Of a DNA stretch of 64,000 nucleotides, positions 17,225 to 25,526 are shown one piece after another. The notes under the pieces were generated by a model. That model saw only the letters and a list, made by a program, of their open reading frames with translations, searched no databases and was not told where the DNA came from. Each line of letters opens with the position of its first letter. The first letter of the stretch is position 1. The stretch comes from Iamia sp038233075 (GTDB lineage Bacteria > Actinomycetota > Acidimicrobiia > Acidimicrobiales > Iamiaceae): assembly GCA_038233075.1 (NCBI GenBank), contig JBBSMQ010000017.1:16601-80600 (forward strand). The letters are read 5' to 3'. Both the position numbers and the translations under genes were made by a program.

Positions 17225-18277
17225 GTGGACCGCCGGGTGCGTCTCACCGTCGGTCCCTCGGCCCTCGCCGTGGTCTTCGCCGCCATCGTCGCCGCCCTGC
17301 TGGCCCGCAGCGTGCTCGTCGCCGGGCGCCGTCCGCTGGGCTGGGCCCTGGCCGCCGTCGTGGCGGCCGGAGCCCTGGAGCCGGTGGTGTCGCTCGCCAG
17401 CCGCCGCATGCGCCGGTGGGTGGCCCTGGTCGTGACCCTCGTGCCCATCCTTGCCCTCGTGGGCCTGGTGACGTGGGCGTCGGTGCGCGACCTCGACGCC
17501 CAGGTCCGCCTCCTGCAACGAGACATCCCCCGGGTGGCCCGCGACATCGAGGACTCCGAGCGCTTCGGCGACGCCGCCCGCGAGCTCGAGCTGGTCGACA
17601 AGGCCGAGGCCTTCGCGCGGGATCTGCGCCGGCCGTCGAGCCGGGTGGGTGAGGAGGCCCGGGGCGGGGCGTCGACCTGGGCCCTCACCCTGATCCTGAC
17701 CCTCTTCGCCCTGGGCTGGGGACCCCGGTTCAGCGGCGCCGCCCAGCGCCAGATCCGCGACCCCGTCCAGCGCGACCGCATCAGTCGGATCGTCGGACGC
17801 GCCTTCGAGCGAAGCCAGATCTACGTCGACGTCGCGGTGCTGCTCGCCCTGGTCACCGGCCTGGTCGCGTGGGTGGCCTTCACCCTCATCGACCTCCCGG
17901 CCCCGACGCCCCTCGCCCTGGTGGTCGGGGTGGCCAGCCTGATGCCCTCGCTCGGCATCGTCGCCTCCACTGTGCCCATCGCCATCCTGGCCGGGGGCGT
18001 GGTCTCGCCCACCACCGGGGTCGCCGTCCTGCTCGGCGGGGTGCTGGTGCAGGTCGGGCACCGGCTGGTGCTCAACCGGGCGACTCGGGGTGGGACCCAC
18101 CCGGGGGCGGCGGTGATCGTCCTGTCCTTCCTCGTGGGCTACGAGCTCTACGGCGTGGGGGGCTCGGTCGTGGGCATGTCGGTCGCCGTGTTCGGCGCCG
18201 CGGTGCTCGACGCCATCGCCGAGGAAGAGCGCAGTGGCGGAGAGGTCGAAGGGCCGGCCCCGGACCCGTCGCCGTGA
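17225..18277 (+). CDS. Second AI-2E family-like membrane transporter
   Basis: A 350-residue divergent paralogue of the neighbouring permease, starting at GTG. Hydrophobic segments: LAVVFAAIVAALLARSVLV, LGWALAAVVAAGALEPVV, WVALVVTLVPILALVGLV, then a soluble helical loop (residues about 85-140), then ALTLILTLFALGWG, VDVAVLLALVTGLVAWVAFTL, LALVVGVASLMPSLGIVAS, IAILAGGVV and a final membrane pair (VIVLSFLVGYELYGVGGSVVGMSVAVFGAAVLDAI). The PSLG turn corresponds to the PxIG motif. Both copies may form one transport unit, because they are transcribed from a shared promoter. Confidence 0.82.
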   Translation: MDRRVRLTVGPSALAVVFAAIVAALLARSVLVAGRRPLGWALAAVVAAGALEPVVSLASRRMRRWVALVVTLVPILALVGLVTWASVRDLDAQVRLLQRDIPRVARDIEDSERFGDAARELELVDKAEAFARDLRRPSSRVGEEARGGASTWALTLILTLFALGWGPRFSGAAQRQIRDPVQRDRISRIVGRAFERSQIYVDVAVLLALVTGLVAWVAFTLIDLPAPTPLALVVGVASLMPSLGIVASTVPIAILAGGVVSPTTGVAVLLGGVLVQVGHRLVLNRATRGGTHPGAAVIVLSFLVGYELYGVGGSVVGMSVAVFGAAVLDAIAEEERSGGEVEGPAPDPSP

Positions 18278-18350
18278 GAGGTCGGGGTTGGCGACGCCGC
18301 GCCCCTCCGGCAGGGTGTGGCCCCTGGGACGAGGAGGGACGAGGAGGGTC

Positions 18351-18656
18351 ATGGCCACCGACATCACCGACCACGACGAGGCCGGACGCTACGAGGTGCA
18401 CGTCGATGGCGAGCTGGCCGGCTACGCCGACCGTCACCGCGACGCGGGCTCGGTGGTGTTGCCCCACACCGTGGTGCAGCCCCGGTTCCGCGGTCAGGAC
18501 CTGGCCGCGGCGCTGGTGCGCCGGGCCCTCGACGACGCCCGGGCCGAGGGCCTCACGGTCGTCCCCGCGTGTTCCTACGTGGCTGACTACGTCGCCCGCC
18601 ACCCCGAGGACCAGGATCTGCTCGCCGACGCCGACGGGTCACGCCCCGGGCGCTGA
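18351..18656 (+). CDS. GNAT-like N-acetyltransferase (Acetyltransf_CG/YjdJ type)
   Basis: A 101-residue minimal GNAT. YEVHVDGELAGYADRHRDAGSVVLPHTVVQPRFRGQDLAAALVRRALDDARAEGLTVVPACSYVADYVARHPE matches the short YjdJ/GTLF3B family: the VQPRFRGQDLAAALV loop is the acetyl-CoA site, and CSYVADYVARHPE the terminal motif. Start at ATG 18351 after a repeated GAGGAGGG. The target is unknown. It follows the second AI-2E gene by 73 nt and may be cotranscribed. Confidence 0.85.
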   Translation: MATDITDHDEAGRYEVHVDGELAGYADRHRDAGSVVLPHTVVQPRFRGQDLAAALVRRALDDARAEGLTVVPACSYVADYVARHPEDQDLLADADGSRPGR

Positions 18657-18718
18657 CCCACGAGCCGGTCGAGAGACGAGCCCGAGGGCCGGCCCGACGG
18701 AAGGCCCCGCCGGGACGC

Positions 18719-19921
18719 TCAGGCGGTGGGCTCGGTGCCGACGATCCCGACGAAGCTGACCATCTCGCCCGGGTAGCCACCCAGGTTGTGGGTGAGGGCC
18801 AGGGTGCGACCGGCGTCGACGGTGGCGACCTGGCGCTCGGGCGGAGCCTCCCGTCGCAGCTGCAGCCAGGCCTCGTACAGCATGCGCAACCCGCTGGCCC
18901 CGACCGGGTGGCCGAAGCTCTTGAGCCCGCCGTCGGGGTTGACGGGCAGCTCGCCGTCGAGGTCGAAGGCGCCCTTCTCGCAGTCGACCCAGGCCTCGCC
19001 CCGGGCCGAGAAGCCGAGGTCCTCCATCAGCACCAGCTCGGTGGGGGTGAAGCAGTCGTGGACCTCGGCCAGGGCCAGCTCCCCCCGGGGATCGGTGATC
19101 CCCGCCTGGGCGTAGGCATCAGCGCCGGCGGCCTCGATCTCGGGGAAGGTGGTGTAGTCGTAGTTCGGGTCGATGAGCCCCGAGCCGTTGCCGGCCACCA
19201 GGGACAGGGCCTTCACGTACAGCGGGGTGTCGGTGTAGCGGTGGGCGTCCTTGGCCCGGCACACCACGGCGGCGGCGGCACCGTCGGCCACCCCGGCGCA
19301 GTCGAACACACCCAGCTGACCCGCCACCGCGGGCATGTCGCAGATGGCCTCGACCGACATCTCACGCCGGAACTGGGCCTTGGGGTTCTTGGCCCCGTTG
19401 GCGTGGTTCTTGCTGGCGATGCGGGCCACCACGCGCCGCAGGTCATCGGGATCGACGCCGTAGCGCTCGGCGTAGGCGGGCAGCACCATGGAGAACATGG
19501 CCGCTGCGGTGAGGGTGCGGTTGGTGCCGTCGGTGGGGATGGGGAAGGCGTTGAGGCCCTGGTACCCCGAGTCCTTCACCTTCTCGACACCCACCGCCAC
19601 GGCCAGGTCGTAGGCACCGGAGGCCACCGCGTAGGACGCGGCGCGCAGCGCCTCGGACCCGGTGGCGCACATGTTCTCGACCCGGGTGACCGGCGCCCCC
19701 TCCAGCTGCAGGGCGCGCGCCAGCACGATGCCGCTCATGCCCGACTGGGCCGTGCCGAGCCACCAGGCATCGGCGTCGGCCCGGACGACCCCGGCGCCGT
19801 CGAGCGCCTCGGCGGTGGCCTCGACCAGCAGGTCGTCGACCCCCCGATCGAAGTGCTCGGCGAAGGGCGTACACCCCATGCCGACGATGGCGACCTGATC
19901 TCGGATGCCGTGCGATCCCAT
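18719..19921 (-). CDS. Thiolase-family protein / lipid-transfer acetyl-CoA acetyltransferase (SCP-x-like)
   Basis: A 400-residue thiolase fold. The nucleophilic Cys is in RVENMCATGSEALRAA, with LAEVHDCFTPTELVLMEDLGF and the C-terminal GGLKSFGHPVGASGLRML supplying the second conserved Cys region and the GHPxGASG histidine motif. Such proteins cleave 3-ketoacyl-CoA or partner with DUF35 proteins in retro-aldol cleavage during steroid side-chain breakdown. The gene follows the ketosynthase-like/DUF35 fusion by 25 nt on the same strand, which fits that pairing. It lacks an SCP2 sterol-carrier domain. Confidence 0.88.
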   Translation of the reverse strand: MGSHGIRDQVAIVGMGCTPFAEHFDRGVDDLLVEATAEALDGAGVVRADADAWWLGTAQSGMSGIVLARALQLEGAPVTRVENMCATGSEALRAASYAVASGAYDLAVAVGVEKVKDSGYQGLNAFPIPTDGTNRTLTAAAMFSMVLPAYAERYGVDPDDLRRVVARIASKNHANGAKNPKAQFRREMSVEAICDMPAVAGQLGVFDCAGVADGAAAAVVCRAKDAHRYTDTPLYVKALSLVAGNGSGLIDPNYDYTTFPEIEAAGADAYAQAGITDPRGELALAEVHDCFTPTELVLMEDLGFSARGEAWVDCEKGAFDLDGELPVNPDGGLKSFGHPVGASGLRMLYEAWLQLRREAPPERQVATVDAGRTLALTHNLGGYPGEMVSFVGIVGTEPTA

Positions 19922-19946
19922 GGCGGTGGTGCTCCGTTCGGTGCGG

Positions 19947-21398
19947 TCAGCCGGCGTCGGCCACGACGGCCCGGACGACGGTGCCGTCGCGGTCTCGCAG
20001 GGGCCGGGCCTTCCAGAAGTAGTTGGCGATGCCGTCGGCGGTGAAGAGGCGCCGGAAGGTCATCTCCACCCGGACGCCGCTGGAGATCTCCGCCGCGTCG
20101 CAGTCGGTGAGCTCGACCGGCACCCGGCCCCCGCCGTCGAAGTCGACGATGGCGAACACGATGGGGGGGCTGGGCGAGTAGGCGAGGCGGTCGATGGTGG
20201 AGGTGACGACGGTGCCGGTGCTGTCGGCCATGGGCCGAGGTTCCATGTCGTCGATGGCGCCCCCGTGCATGGCCGCGCGTGACGGCGGCATGTGCACCGC
20301 GCCCGACGTGCGGTCCTCGGACGCGACGAACGCGAACTTCCAGTCGGTGGTCCGGGCCGCGGCCGAAGCCGATGGTCGGGCCGGCTCGGGCCGACGGGGC
20401 GGCTCGGTGGCGAGCAGATCTCGCCAGCGCAGGTAGGTCGGGTAGTCGATGGGGGCACCGCCGGCGACCTGGTCGACCACGGGGCGAGTCGGGGCCAGGT
20501 CGGCCGCCGCCCTGGTGACCCGGAACACGAGGGCGTCGGCACCGTCGGCCAGCGACACCAGGGCGATCACGTCCCCGTGAGCTGCGGCCTCGAGTGCCGC
20601 GACCAAGAGGAGCAGCGGCTGGGTGGCGCCCGGGTTGCCGACCGTGGCGCCCAGGTCGTCGGCTAGGGCCTCGGGGGCCACGCCCAGCTTCCGGCCCGCG
20701 GTGCGGGCGGCCCGCGCATGGGGGCTGGCGATGAGCAGCCGGTCGACATCGGCCAGGGCCAGGCCGGCGTCGGCCACGGCGGCGTCGAGGGCCGCCTTCC
20801 CGAGAGGGACGTAGCGCTGTTCGCCGAAGCGATCCTCCCACTGGCGGGTGCGGACCTCGCCCGGGGTCCGCCAGCGATCGAGGAACTCCTCGGTCCGGGC
20901 GCCGGTGCCGACCAGCTCGGCCAGGGCGGGGGCGGCGTCGGTGCCCTCGCCCACGAGCAGAGCGGCACCAGCATCGCCGGCGGCGGACTCGTCGGGGCTG
21001 CCCGGGAGGCCGGGGCGGACGTCGGCCGCCACGACCAACGTCGGCCCGCCGCCGACCAGGGCGGCTCGCAGAGCGCTGACCGAGGACCGGGCCGCGCCGG
21101 CGAAGTCGGCGGCCACCGCGTCGGCCGGCAGCCGCAGGGCAGCGTGCACTGCGGTGGCGTTGGTCTTGTCGGCGTAGGTAGGCGTGGTGGTCGAGAACCA
21201 CAGCGCGGCGGGGGGTGCTCCCTCGTGAGGGCGCAGCGTCGTCCGGGCCGCCTCCACCGCCAGGGTGGTGGCGTCCTCGTCGTAGCCGGCAACGGTCCGC
21301 GTGCCCCGGCCGCCCCCACGACCGGCGACGGCGGCGATGGTGCTGCGATCCAGGCGTCGATGGGGGAGGTAAGCGCCGAGGGCGAGGATGCCGGGCAT
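19947..21398 (-). CDS. HMG-CoA synthase/ketosynthase III-like protein fused to a DUF35 OB-fold domain
   Basis: A 483-residue two-domain protein. Residues 1 to about 330 have the thiolase/KAS III fold (MPGILALGAYLPHRRL, LWFSTTTPTYADKTNA, DVDRLLIASPHARAA, GATVGNPGATQPLLLL). Residues about 345-483 resemble a DUF35 acyl-CoA-binding domain (SGAVHMPPSRA, TGTVVTSTIDRLAYSPSPPIVFAIVDFDGGGRV, VEMTFRRLF). The position of the catalytic Cys reads FAGAARSSVSAL and the zinc-ribbon cysteines are absent; the whole protein has one Cys. It may be a structural partner of the downstream thiolase, or use another nucleophile. Leaderless start. Confidence 0.8.
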   Translation of the reverse strand: MPGILALGAYLPHRRLDRSTIAAVAGRGGGRGTRTVAGYDEDATTLAVEAARTTLRPHEGAPPAALWFSTTTPTYADKTNATAVHAALRLPADAVAADFAGAARSSVSALRAALVGGGPTLVVAADVRPGLPGSPDESAAGDAGAALLVGEGTDAAPALAELVGTGARTEEFLDRWRTPGEVRTRQWEDRFGEQRYVPLGKAALDAAVADAGLALADVDRLLIASPHARAARTAGRKLGVAPEALADDLGATVGNPGATQPLLLLVAALEAAAHGDVIALVSLADGADALVFRVTRAAADLAPTRPVVDQVAGGAPIDYPTYLRWRDLLATEPPRRPEPARPSASAAARTTDWKFAFVASEDRTSGAVHMPPSRAAMHGGAIDDMEPRPMADSTGTVVTSTIDRLAYSPSPPIVFAIVDFDGGGRVPVELTDCDAAEISSGVRVEMTFRRLFTADGIANYFWKARPLRDRDGTVVRAVVADAG

Positions 21399-21406
21399 GG
21401 GATCCG

Positions 21407-21439
21407 AGCCTACGGCTGGATCTGACGGAGTGTCAGATC
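21407..21439 (-). promoter_or_regulatory. Leaderless -10 with upstream inverted-repeat operator (thiolase/DUF35 operon)
   Basis: On the minus strand TAGGCT (21412-21407) lies 8 nt before the ATG at 21398. Directly upstream, 21419-21439 is a perfect 8-bp inverted repeat GATCTGAC/GTCAGATC around a 5-bp spacer. Its place over the -35 region and its form suit a TetR-type repressor site. A near copy precedes the divergent CoA-transferase gene. Confidence 0.65.
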
Positions 21440-21466
21440 ATGTGACGCCCGGTCGATGGCGTTCTG

Positions 21467-21509
21467 TGTCGCTCACCTCGCTCCTACGTGGGGGCGGAGG
21501 TGAGCGACA
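21467..21509. promoter_or_regulatory. 13-bp perfect inverted repeat (stem-loop)
   Basis: Arms TGTCGCTCACCTC (21467-21479) and GAGGTGAGCGACA (21497-21509) are exact complements around a 17-nt loop. The right arm overlaps the GTG start of the split small gene at 21500. It could be a terminator or a structure hiding that start; there is no T-run after it. Confidence 0.55.
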
Positions 21510-21686
21510 GCGACCTGACCCCTCCCCCGCCGGCCGCCGGGACGCCGCCGGTCGAGAGCCCGGCCGAGGCTGAGCTGCGACGCCCTGCCCGGCAACCCAC
21601 CGGGTGGTTCCCTGGTCGACTTCGCCGCGTTCTATCGGGCCGTCGGCATCGTCGCCCTCACCCTGGTGGCTCTGGCCGGGTCGTGA
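21500..21686 (+). pseudogene. Small membrane protein gene, apparently frameshifted
   Basis: GTG 21500 opens MSDSDLTPPPPAAGTPPVESPAEAEL with high third-position GC. From about 21575 the coding signal moves to another frame reading DALPGNPPGG then SLVDFAAFYRAVGIVALTLVALAGS and TGA at 21686. The second part has a 15-residue hydrophobic segment like a C-terminal membrane anchor and near-perfect third-position GC, so both halves look like one gene of about 62 residues split by an indel. Family not recognised. The stem-loop overlapping its start is unexplained. Confidence 0.4.
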
Positions 21687-21738
21687 AACGTCCGCGTCCG
21701 GCGCTGGCCGAGCCACCCGGACTCCCCCCGACCCCCCG

Positions 21739-21780
21739 TCTGACGGACCGTCCGGTGCGGGCTCGGGATCGGCCTACGCT
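21739..21780 (+). promoter_or_regulatory. Operator-like palindrome and leaderless -10 of the CoA-transferase gene
   Basis: TCTGACGGACCGTCCGG (21739-21755) contains the palindrome GACGG-A-CCGTC and matches 13 of 17 bases of the inverted repeat at 21421-21437. The -10 box TACGCT (21775-21780) lies 6 nt before the ATG at 21787. A shared TetR-type regulator for both flanking transcription units is inferred. Confidence 0.55.
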
Positions 21781-21786
21781 CGTCCC

Positions 21787-23028
21787 ATGCGCCTCGGAGA
21801 TGTGGTCGACCCCGATGCTCTGGCCCACGGCAAGCCCCTCGACGGCGTGCGGATCCTGGCCCTGGAGCAGATGCAGGCCCTCCCCTGGGCCACCCAGCTG
21901 CTCGCCCGGCTGGGCGCCGATGTGGTGAAGGTGGAGGCCATCGGCTCCGGCGACCAGGGCCGGGGCTCGCTGCCGGCCATGTCCGACCCCGAGGGCCGAC
22001 GGGTGGGGGCCACCTTCCTGCGCACCAACCTGGGCAAGCGCAGCACCTGCATCGACCTGCGCTCGGAGCGGGGCCGCCAGCTGGTGCTCGACCTGGCCCC
22101 CCGCTTCGACGTCGTGGCCGAGAACTTCCGGGCCGGGGCCCTCGACCGCCTCGGCCTGGCGTACGCCGATGTGGCCAAGGTCCACCCCGCCGTCATCTAC
22201 CTGTCGGTCAGCGGGTTCGGGCACTCGGGTTCGCCCTACGGCGACATGCCGGCCTTCGCGCCGGTCGTGGAGGCGATGTCGGGCATCTACGAGATGAAGC
22301 GCACCGGCGACGAGCCACCCCAGGTCGCGCCGGTCGGGGCGCTGGGCGACATCGGCACCGCGCTGTTCGGGGTCATCGGCGTCCTCGCCGGTCTCCGCCA
22401 CCGCGACCGGACCGGCCGCGGCACCCACATCGACGTGGCCATGCTCGACGCCATGGTCGCCATGACCGACATCGTCACCAACTTCTGGTCGATGGGGCTC
22501 CGGGGTGGCGACCTCGGCCCGCTCTTGATGCACGGCTTCAAGGCGTCCGACGGCTGGTTCATCCTCCAGGTCGGGCGCGAGCACCAGTTCGCCAAGCTGG
22601 TCGAGGAGGTGGGCCACCCCGAGTGGGTCGACGACCCCCGCTTCGCCACCCGCCAGGGCTGGGTCGACCACCTCGACGAGGTCCTCCGTCCCGCCATCGA
22701 GGCCTGGGCCGCGGACAAGTCATCGGTCGAGGCGAGCCGAGCCCTGGGAGCGATCGGAGTGGCCGCCGGGCCCTGCCTCTCCGACGAGCAGGTGGTGACC
22801 GACCCTCACCTCGCGGCCCGCGACATGCTGGTCGAGGTGCCCCGGACCGACGAGGTCGACCAGCCCGTCCTCGTGCCCGGCAACCCGGTGAAGATGAGCG
22901 GGGTGGCCCAGGGCCCCGAGACCCGGGTCCCGTGGCTGGGCGAGCACACCGACGAGGTCCTGGCCGCCGAGCTCGGCCTCGACGGCGACGCCCTGGTGGC
23001 GCTCCGCGCCGAAGGTGTCATCGGCTGA
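21787..23028 (+). CDS. CaiB/BaiF (class III) CoA-transferase
   Basis: A 413-residue family III CoA-transferase: LDGVRILALEQMQALPWATQLLARLGADVVKVE, the FRTNLGKRSTCIDLRSERGR loop and VSGFGHSGSPYGDMPAF, in which the Asp after YG is the expected acyl-anhydride-forming residue. C-terminal RVPWLGEHTDEVLAAELG is typical. It moves CoA between organic acids; substrate unknown. Starts at ATG 21787 with no leader. The divergent pairing with the thiolase/DUF35 operon and the matching operators suggest a shared acyl-CoA pathway. Confidence 0.9.
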   Translation: MRLGDVVDPDALAHGKPLDGVRILALEQMQALPWATQLLARLGADVVKVEAIGSGDQGRGSLPAMSDPEGRRVGATFLRTNLGKRSTCIDLRSERGRQLVLDLAPRFDVVAENFRAGALDRLGLAYADVAKVHPAVIYLSVSGFGHSGSPYGDMPAFAPVVEAMSGIYEMKRTGDEPPQVAPVGALGDIGTALFGVIGVLAGLRHRDRTGRGTHIDVAMLDAMVAMTDIVTNFWSMGLRGGDLGPLLMHGFKASDGWFILQVGREHQFAKLVEEVGHPEWVDDPRFATRQGWVDHLDEVLRPAIEAWAADKSSVEASRALGAIGVAAGPCLSDEQVVTDPHLAARDMLVEVPRTDEVDQPVLVPGNPVKMSGVAQGPETRVPWLGEHTDEVLAAELGLDGDALVALRAEGVIG

Positions 23029-23161
23029 CGAGGGCGACGGTCCGGCCCGCCGCTCGTTGCCCGCGACCTGCGCCACCGCCGGACGGTCGTGCTCGCGTGC
23101 TGCCCCGGTGGCGCGGCTGCGCGCCGCGGGTGCGGACCGGCGTCCCCGACGCCGATCGGCG

Positions 23162-24116
23162 TCAACCCAACCGGTCCGCAACCTCCGGGCCGTCGAGGAT
23201 CTCCTCGATGAAGTCCGCCAGCGGCGAGCCCGCCTCCAGGCGATCGGCGAACTCGTCGACCTCGGCCGCCGACGGGCTGGTGTCGGCGAGCAGGATGTAG
23301 GCCACCGCCGCCTCGACGTTGGCCGCCTGAGCCGCGCTGTACTCGTTCGAGTTGGAGAAGCGATCATCACCCACCCTCGACTGCGGCGTCCGGAGTCGAG
23401 CTGCTCGGTCCAGAACGCGACCCCGCCCGAGTCCCCCGGTCGGCCCAGGATGTTCTCGTAGATGCGCTCGACGAACTCTCGGTTGGTCAGCTCTCCGTAG
23501 CGGGTCCGGAACTCGCCCGACGCCGCGAACGCGCTCGACGTCAGCGCGATCGACGCATCCCTCCGCTGCCGGTTGATCCAGAAGTTGGCGCCATCGCGGT
23601 CCGGGGGGCGCAGGAAGTAGGCGCTGGGCGGGCGAGTGCATCGCCACGACGGGGGAGGGTCGTGGGAGAGAGCGTCGTTGGCGGCCATCATGAGGGCGGC
23701 CTGCTGGGCCTGGGCCGTCGCGGCGGGATCCTCGGTGACGGGGTTGACCCCGGCGAGGGCGCGCAGCGCGTTGACGGTCTCGAGCATGGCGCCCCGGTAC
23801 ACGGCCGAGGTCGACCCGGCCTGGCAGCGGCCCACGTCGCCGGTGAAGCCGTCGGCCGGTGGGTTGCGCACCAGGTCGTCCAGTCGCTGCCATTGCGCGA
23901 CGACCTGGGCGGGGTCGTCCGGATCCACCCCGATGGCCGGGGCGGCAGCCCGTCCCGTGGGCAACGGTGCCGGCGGCGCCCAGGCCGAGGGGGCGACGAA
24001 CGGTGGCGGGGCCAGCTCGGCCCCGAGGGCGACGAGCGAGGCCGGCGTGCTCGGTGGCCCGAGGCGACGAGCCGTCGTCGGCGGTCGATGTGGGAGTGCC
24101 CGGTCCTGTCGGCCAT
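23162..24116 (-). pseudogene. CAP (SCP/PR-1)-DUF4214 domain protein, frameshifted
   Basis: ATG 24116 (MADRTGHSHIDRRRR, after AGGAGGAC) opens a frame that must shift near 24060 to reach ASLVALGAELAPPPF. Then follow a CAP-like helix block (AMLETVNALRALAGVNPVTEDPAATAQAQQAALMMAANDALSHDPPPSW) and two DUF4214 units (FLRPPDRDGANFWINRQ; RIYENILGRPGDSGGVAFWTEQL). At about 23361 one base is missing after GWVMI; the other frame carries FSNSNEYSAAQAANVEAAVAYILLADTSPSAAEVDEF to the stop at 23162. The CAP domain also lacks its second half. Possibly a secreted adhesion or wall protein once. Two indels make it a pseudogene or a sequencing problem. Confidence 0.65.
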
Positions 24117-24301
24117 GTCCGTCCGTCCTCCTGGCCGTGCCCTCGCCCATCCGAGCGACGCTCACGCAGAACGATGATCGACCACTTTCAGTGAAGATCG
24201 AGGTGTGCACCGCCCTCGCCCGCGGCGAGCTGGCAGGCCGAGCGGTCGCCCCCACGACCAGATCGCCGGCCAGGACCTGGGTGGGTGAAGGGGAACCGCG
24301 G

Positions 24302-24937
24302 TCAGGCGGGGGCGGTGGCCACGCCCCTGATGGTGGGGCGGACGACGGGAGCGGCCTTGCGGGCGCTCTCCCGGGTGACCTCACCGAGGGCGAAGCCCGC
24401 ATCGGCGATCGCGGCCTCCGTGCGTCGGGTCAGGCGGCACCCGCCCGCGACGTGGTGCCACACGGGGTCCAGGCGGCGCTGCCAGGTGAGGCGGTCGGGC
24501 CGGTCCTCGGCGGCCACGTGCTCGAGGAACACCAGGCGTCCGCCGGGCCGCAGGACCCGCTGGACCTCGGCCAGCACCGCGGCCTGGTCCGGGACCGAGC
24601 ACAGCACGAGGGTGACCACGACCGCGTCGACCTCGTCGTCACCCACCGGCAGAGACGACGCTGACGCCCGACGGACCTCGACCTCGATGTCCGGGTCCAC
24701 CCGATCGAGGTGATCGCGCAGCTGGTTCAGCATGGCCGGCTCCGGCTCGGTGAGCACGAGGCGCTCGACCGCGGCGGGGTAGTGCGCCAGGTTGGCCCCG
24801 GTGCCGGCGCCCACCTCCAGCACGGTGCCCGACAACCCGGTCAGCAGCTCCGCCCGCCAGGCCTGAAAGCATGCCTCCTCGGTGGCGGCGACCGCTCGGT
24901 CGTAGAGGCGGGCGAAGAGCGCATCGAGCAGGGTCAT
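24302..24937 (-). CDS. Class I SAM-dependent methyltransferase
   Basis: A 211-residue enzyme starting MTLLDALFARLYDRAVAATEE. Motif I is TVLEVGAGTGANLAHYP (about residues 37-53), followed by LTEPEPAMLNQLRDHL (motif II region), VDAVVVTLVLCSVPD (motif IV) and VLRPGGRLVFLEHV (post-motif). The pattern is closest to UbiE-type and METTL7-like small-molecule methyltransferases. The substrate is unknown. The ATG at 24937 was preferred because the preceding 84 codons are unlike any family. No Shine-Dalgarno; CACACT lies 6 nt before the start. Confidence 0.85.
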   Translation of the reverse strand: MTLLDALFARLYDRAVAATEEACFQAWRAELLTGLSGTVLEVGAGTGANLAHYPAAVERLVLTEPEPAMLNQLRDHLDRVDPDIEVEVRRASASSLPVGDDEVDAVVVTLVLCSVPDQAAVLAEVQRVLRPGGRLVFLEHVAAEDRPDRLTWQRRLDPVWHHVAGGCRLTRRTEAAIADAGFALGEVTRESARKAAPVVRPTIRGVATAPA

Positions 24938-25082
24938 GGCCCCAGTGTGCAACGGCGACGCGCCGGCGACCAGGGGGGTCCGGGCCGCATCGTGGCTCGA
25001 GGTGCGCCGGCTCGCGCCGACGCCGTGGGGTGACAGGAGCACCGAAGCCCACCCCTGCGGGGCGACAAGCGCGAGGGTGACG

Positions 25083-25526
25083 CTACGTCGGATGGGCGGT
25101 GAGAGCGGTACGCAGGCGGGAGGCGACGTCGGCCACCTCGGCCTCGTCGCGGTACGTGGTCCGGGGCCAGAAGAACCCCCGAAGGCCATCGCCCTTGGTG
25201 CGCGGCACCACGTGGACGTGGAGGTGGGGGACGCTCTGGCTGACCCGGTTGTTGAGGGCCACGAACGAGCCCTGGGCCCCGAGACCCTCGACCATCGCCG
25301 CGGCCATCCTCTGAGCCCGCGCGAACAGCGGCCCCACCGCGTCCGGCGGCAGGTCCACGACGGTCTCGTGGTGATCGCGCGGCACGATCAGGGTGTGGCC
25401 CGGGAACAGCGGCCGTGCGTCCAAGAAGCCCACCGCGACGGCGTCGTCGAGCACGATGGTTGCCTCGGCGTCACCGGCCACGATGGCGCAGAACGCGCAC
25501 CCGTCGGCGGTCCCCCCACCGCTCAT
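25083..25526 (-). CDS. HIT-family protein
   Basis: A 147-residue histidine-triad protein. CAFCAIVAGDAEATIVLDD at the N-terminus has the zinc-type CxxC of the Hint/HIT branch, PGHTLIVPRDHHETVVDL is the central strand, and VPHLHVHVVPR is the HxHxHxx triad. Such proteins hydrolyse nucleoside phosphoramidates or dinucleotide polyphosphates. The start ATG overlaps the stop of the aminotransferase-like gene (ATGA), so they are translated together. Confidence 0.9.
   Translation of the reverse strand: MSGGGTADGCAFCAIVAGDAEATIVLDDAVAVGFLDARPLFPGHTLIVPRDHHETVVDLPPDAVGPLFARAQRMAAAMVEGLGAQGSFVALNNRVSQSVPHLHVHVVPRTKGDGLRGFFWPRTTYRDEAEVADVASRLRTALTAHPT

Noticed and set aside
22720..24402. 560-residue minus frame as a single intact gene
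   Set aside because: Its last 200 residues lie antisense to the CoA-transferase and next to a better frame; the DUF4214 continuation lies in another frame, so a frameshifted gene is the simpler reading.
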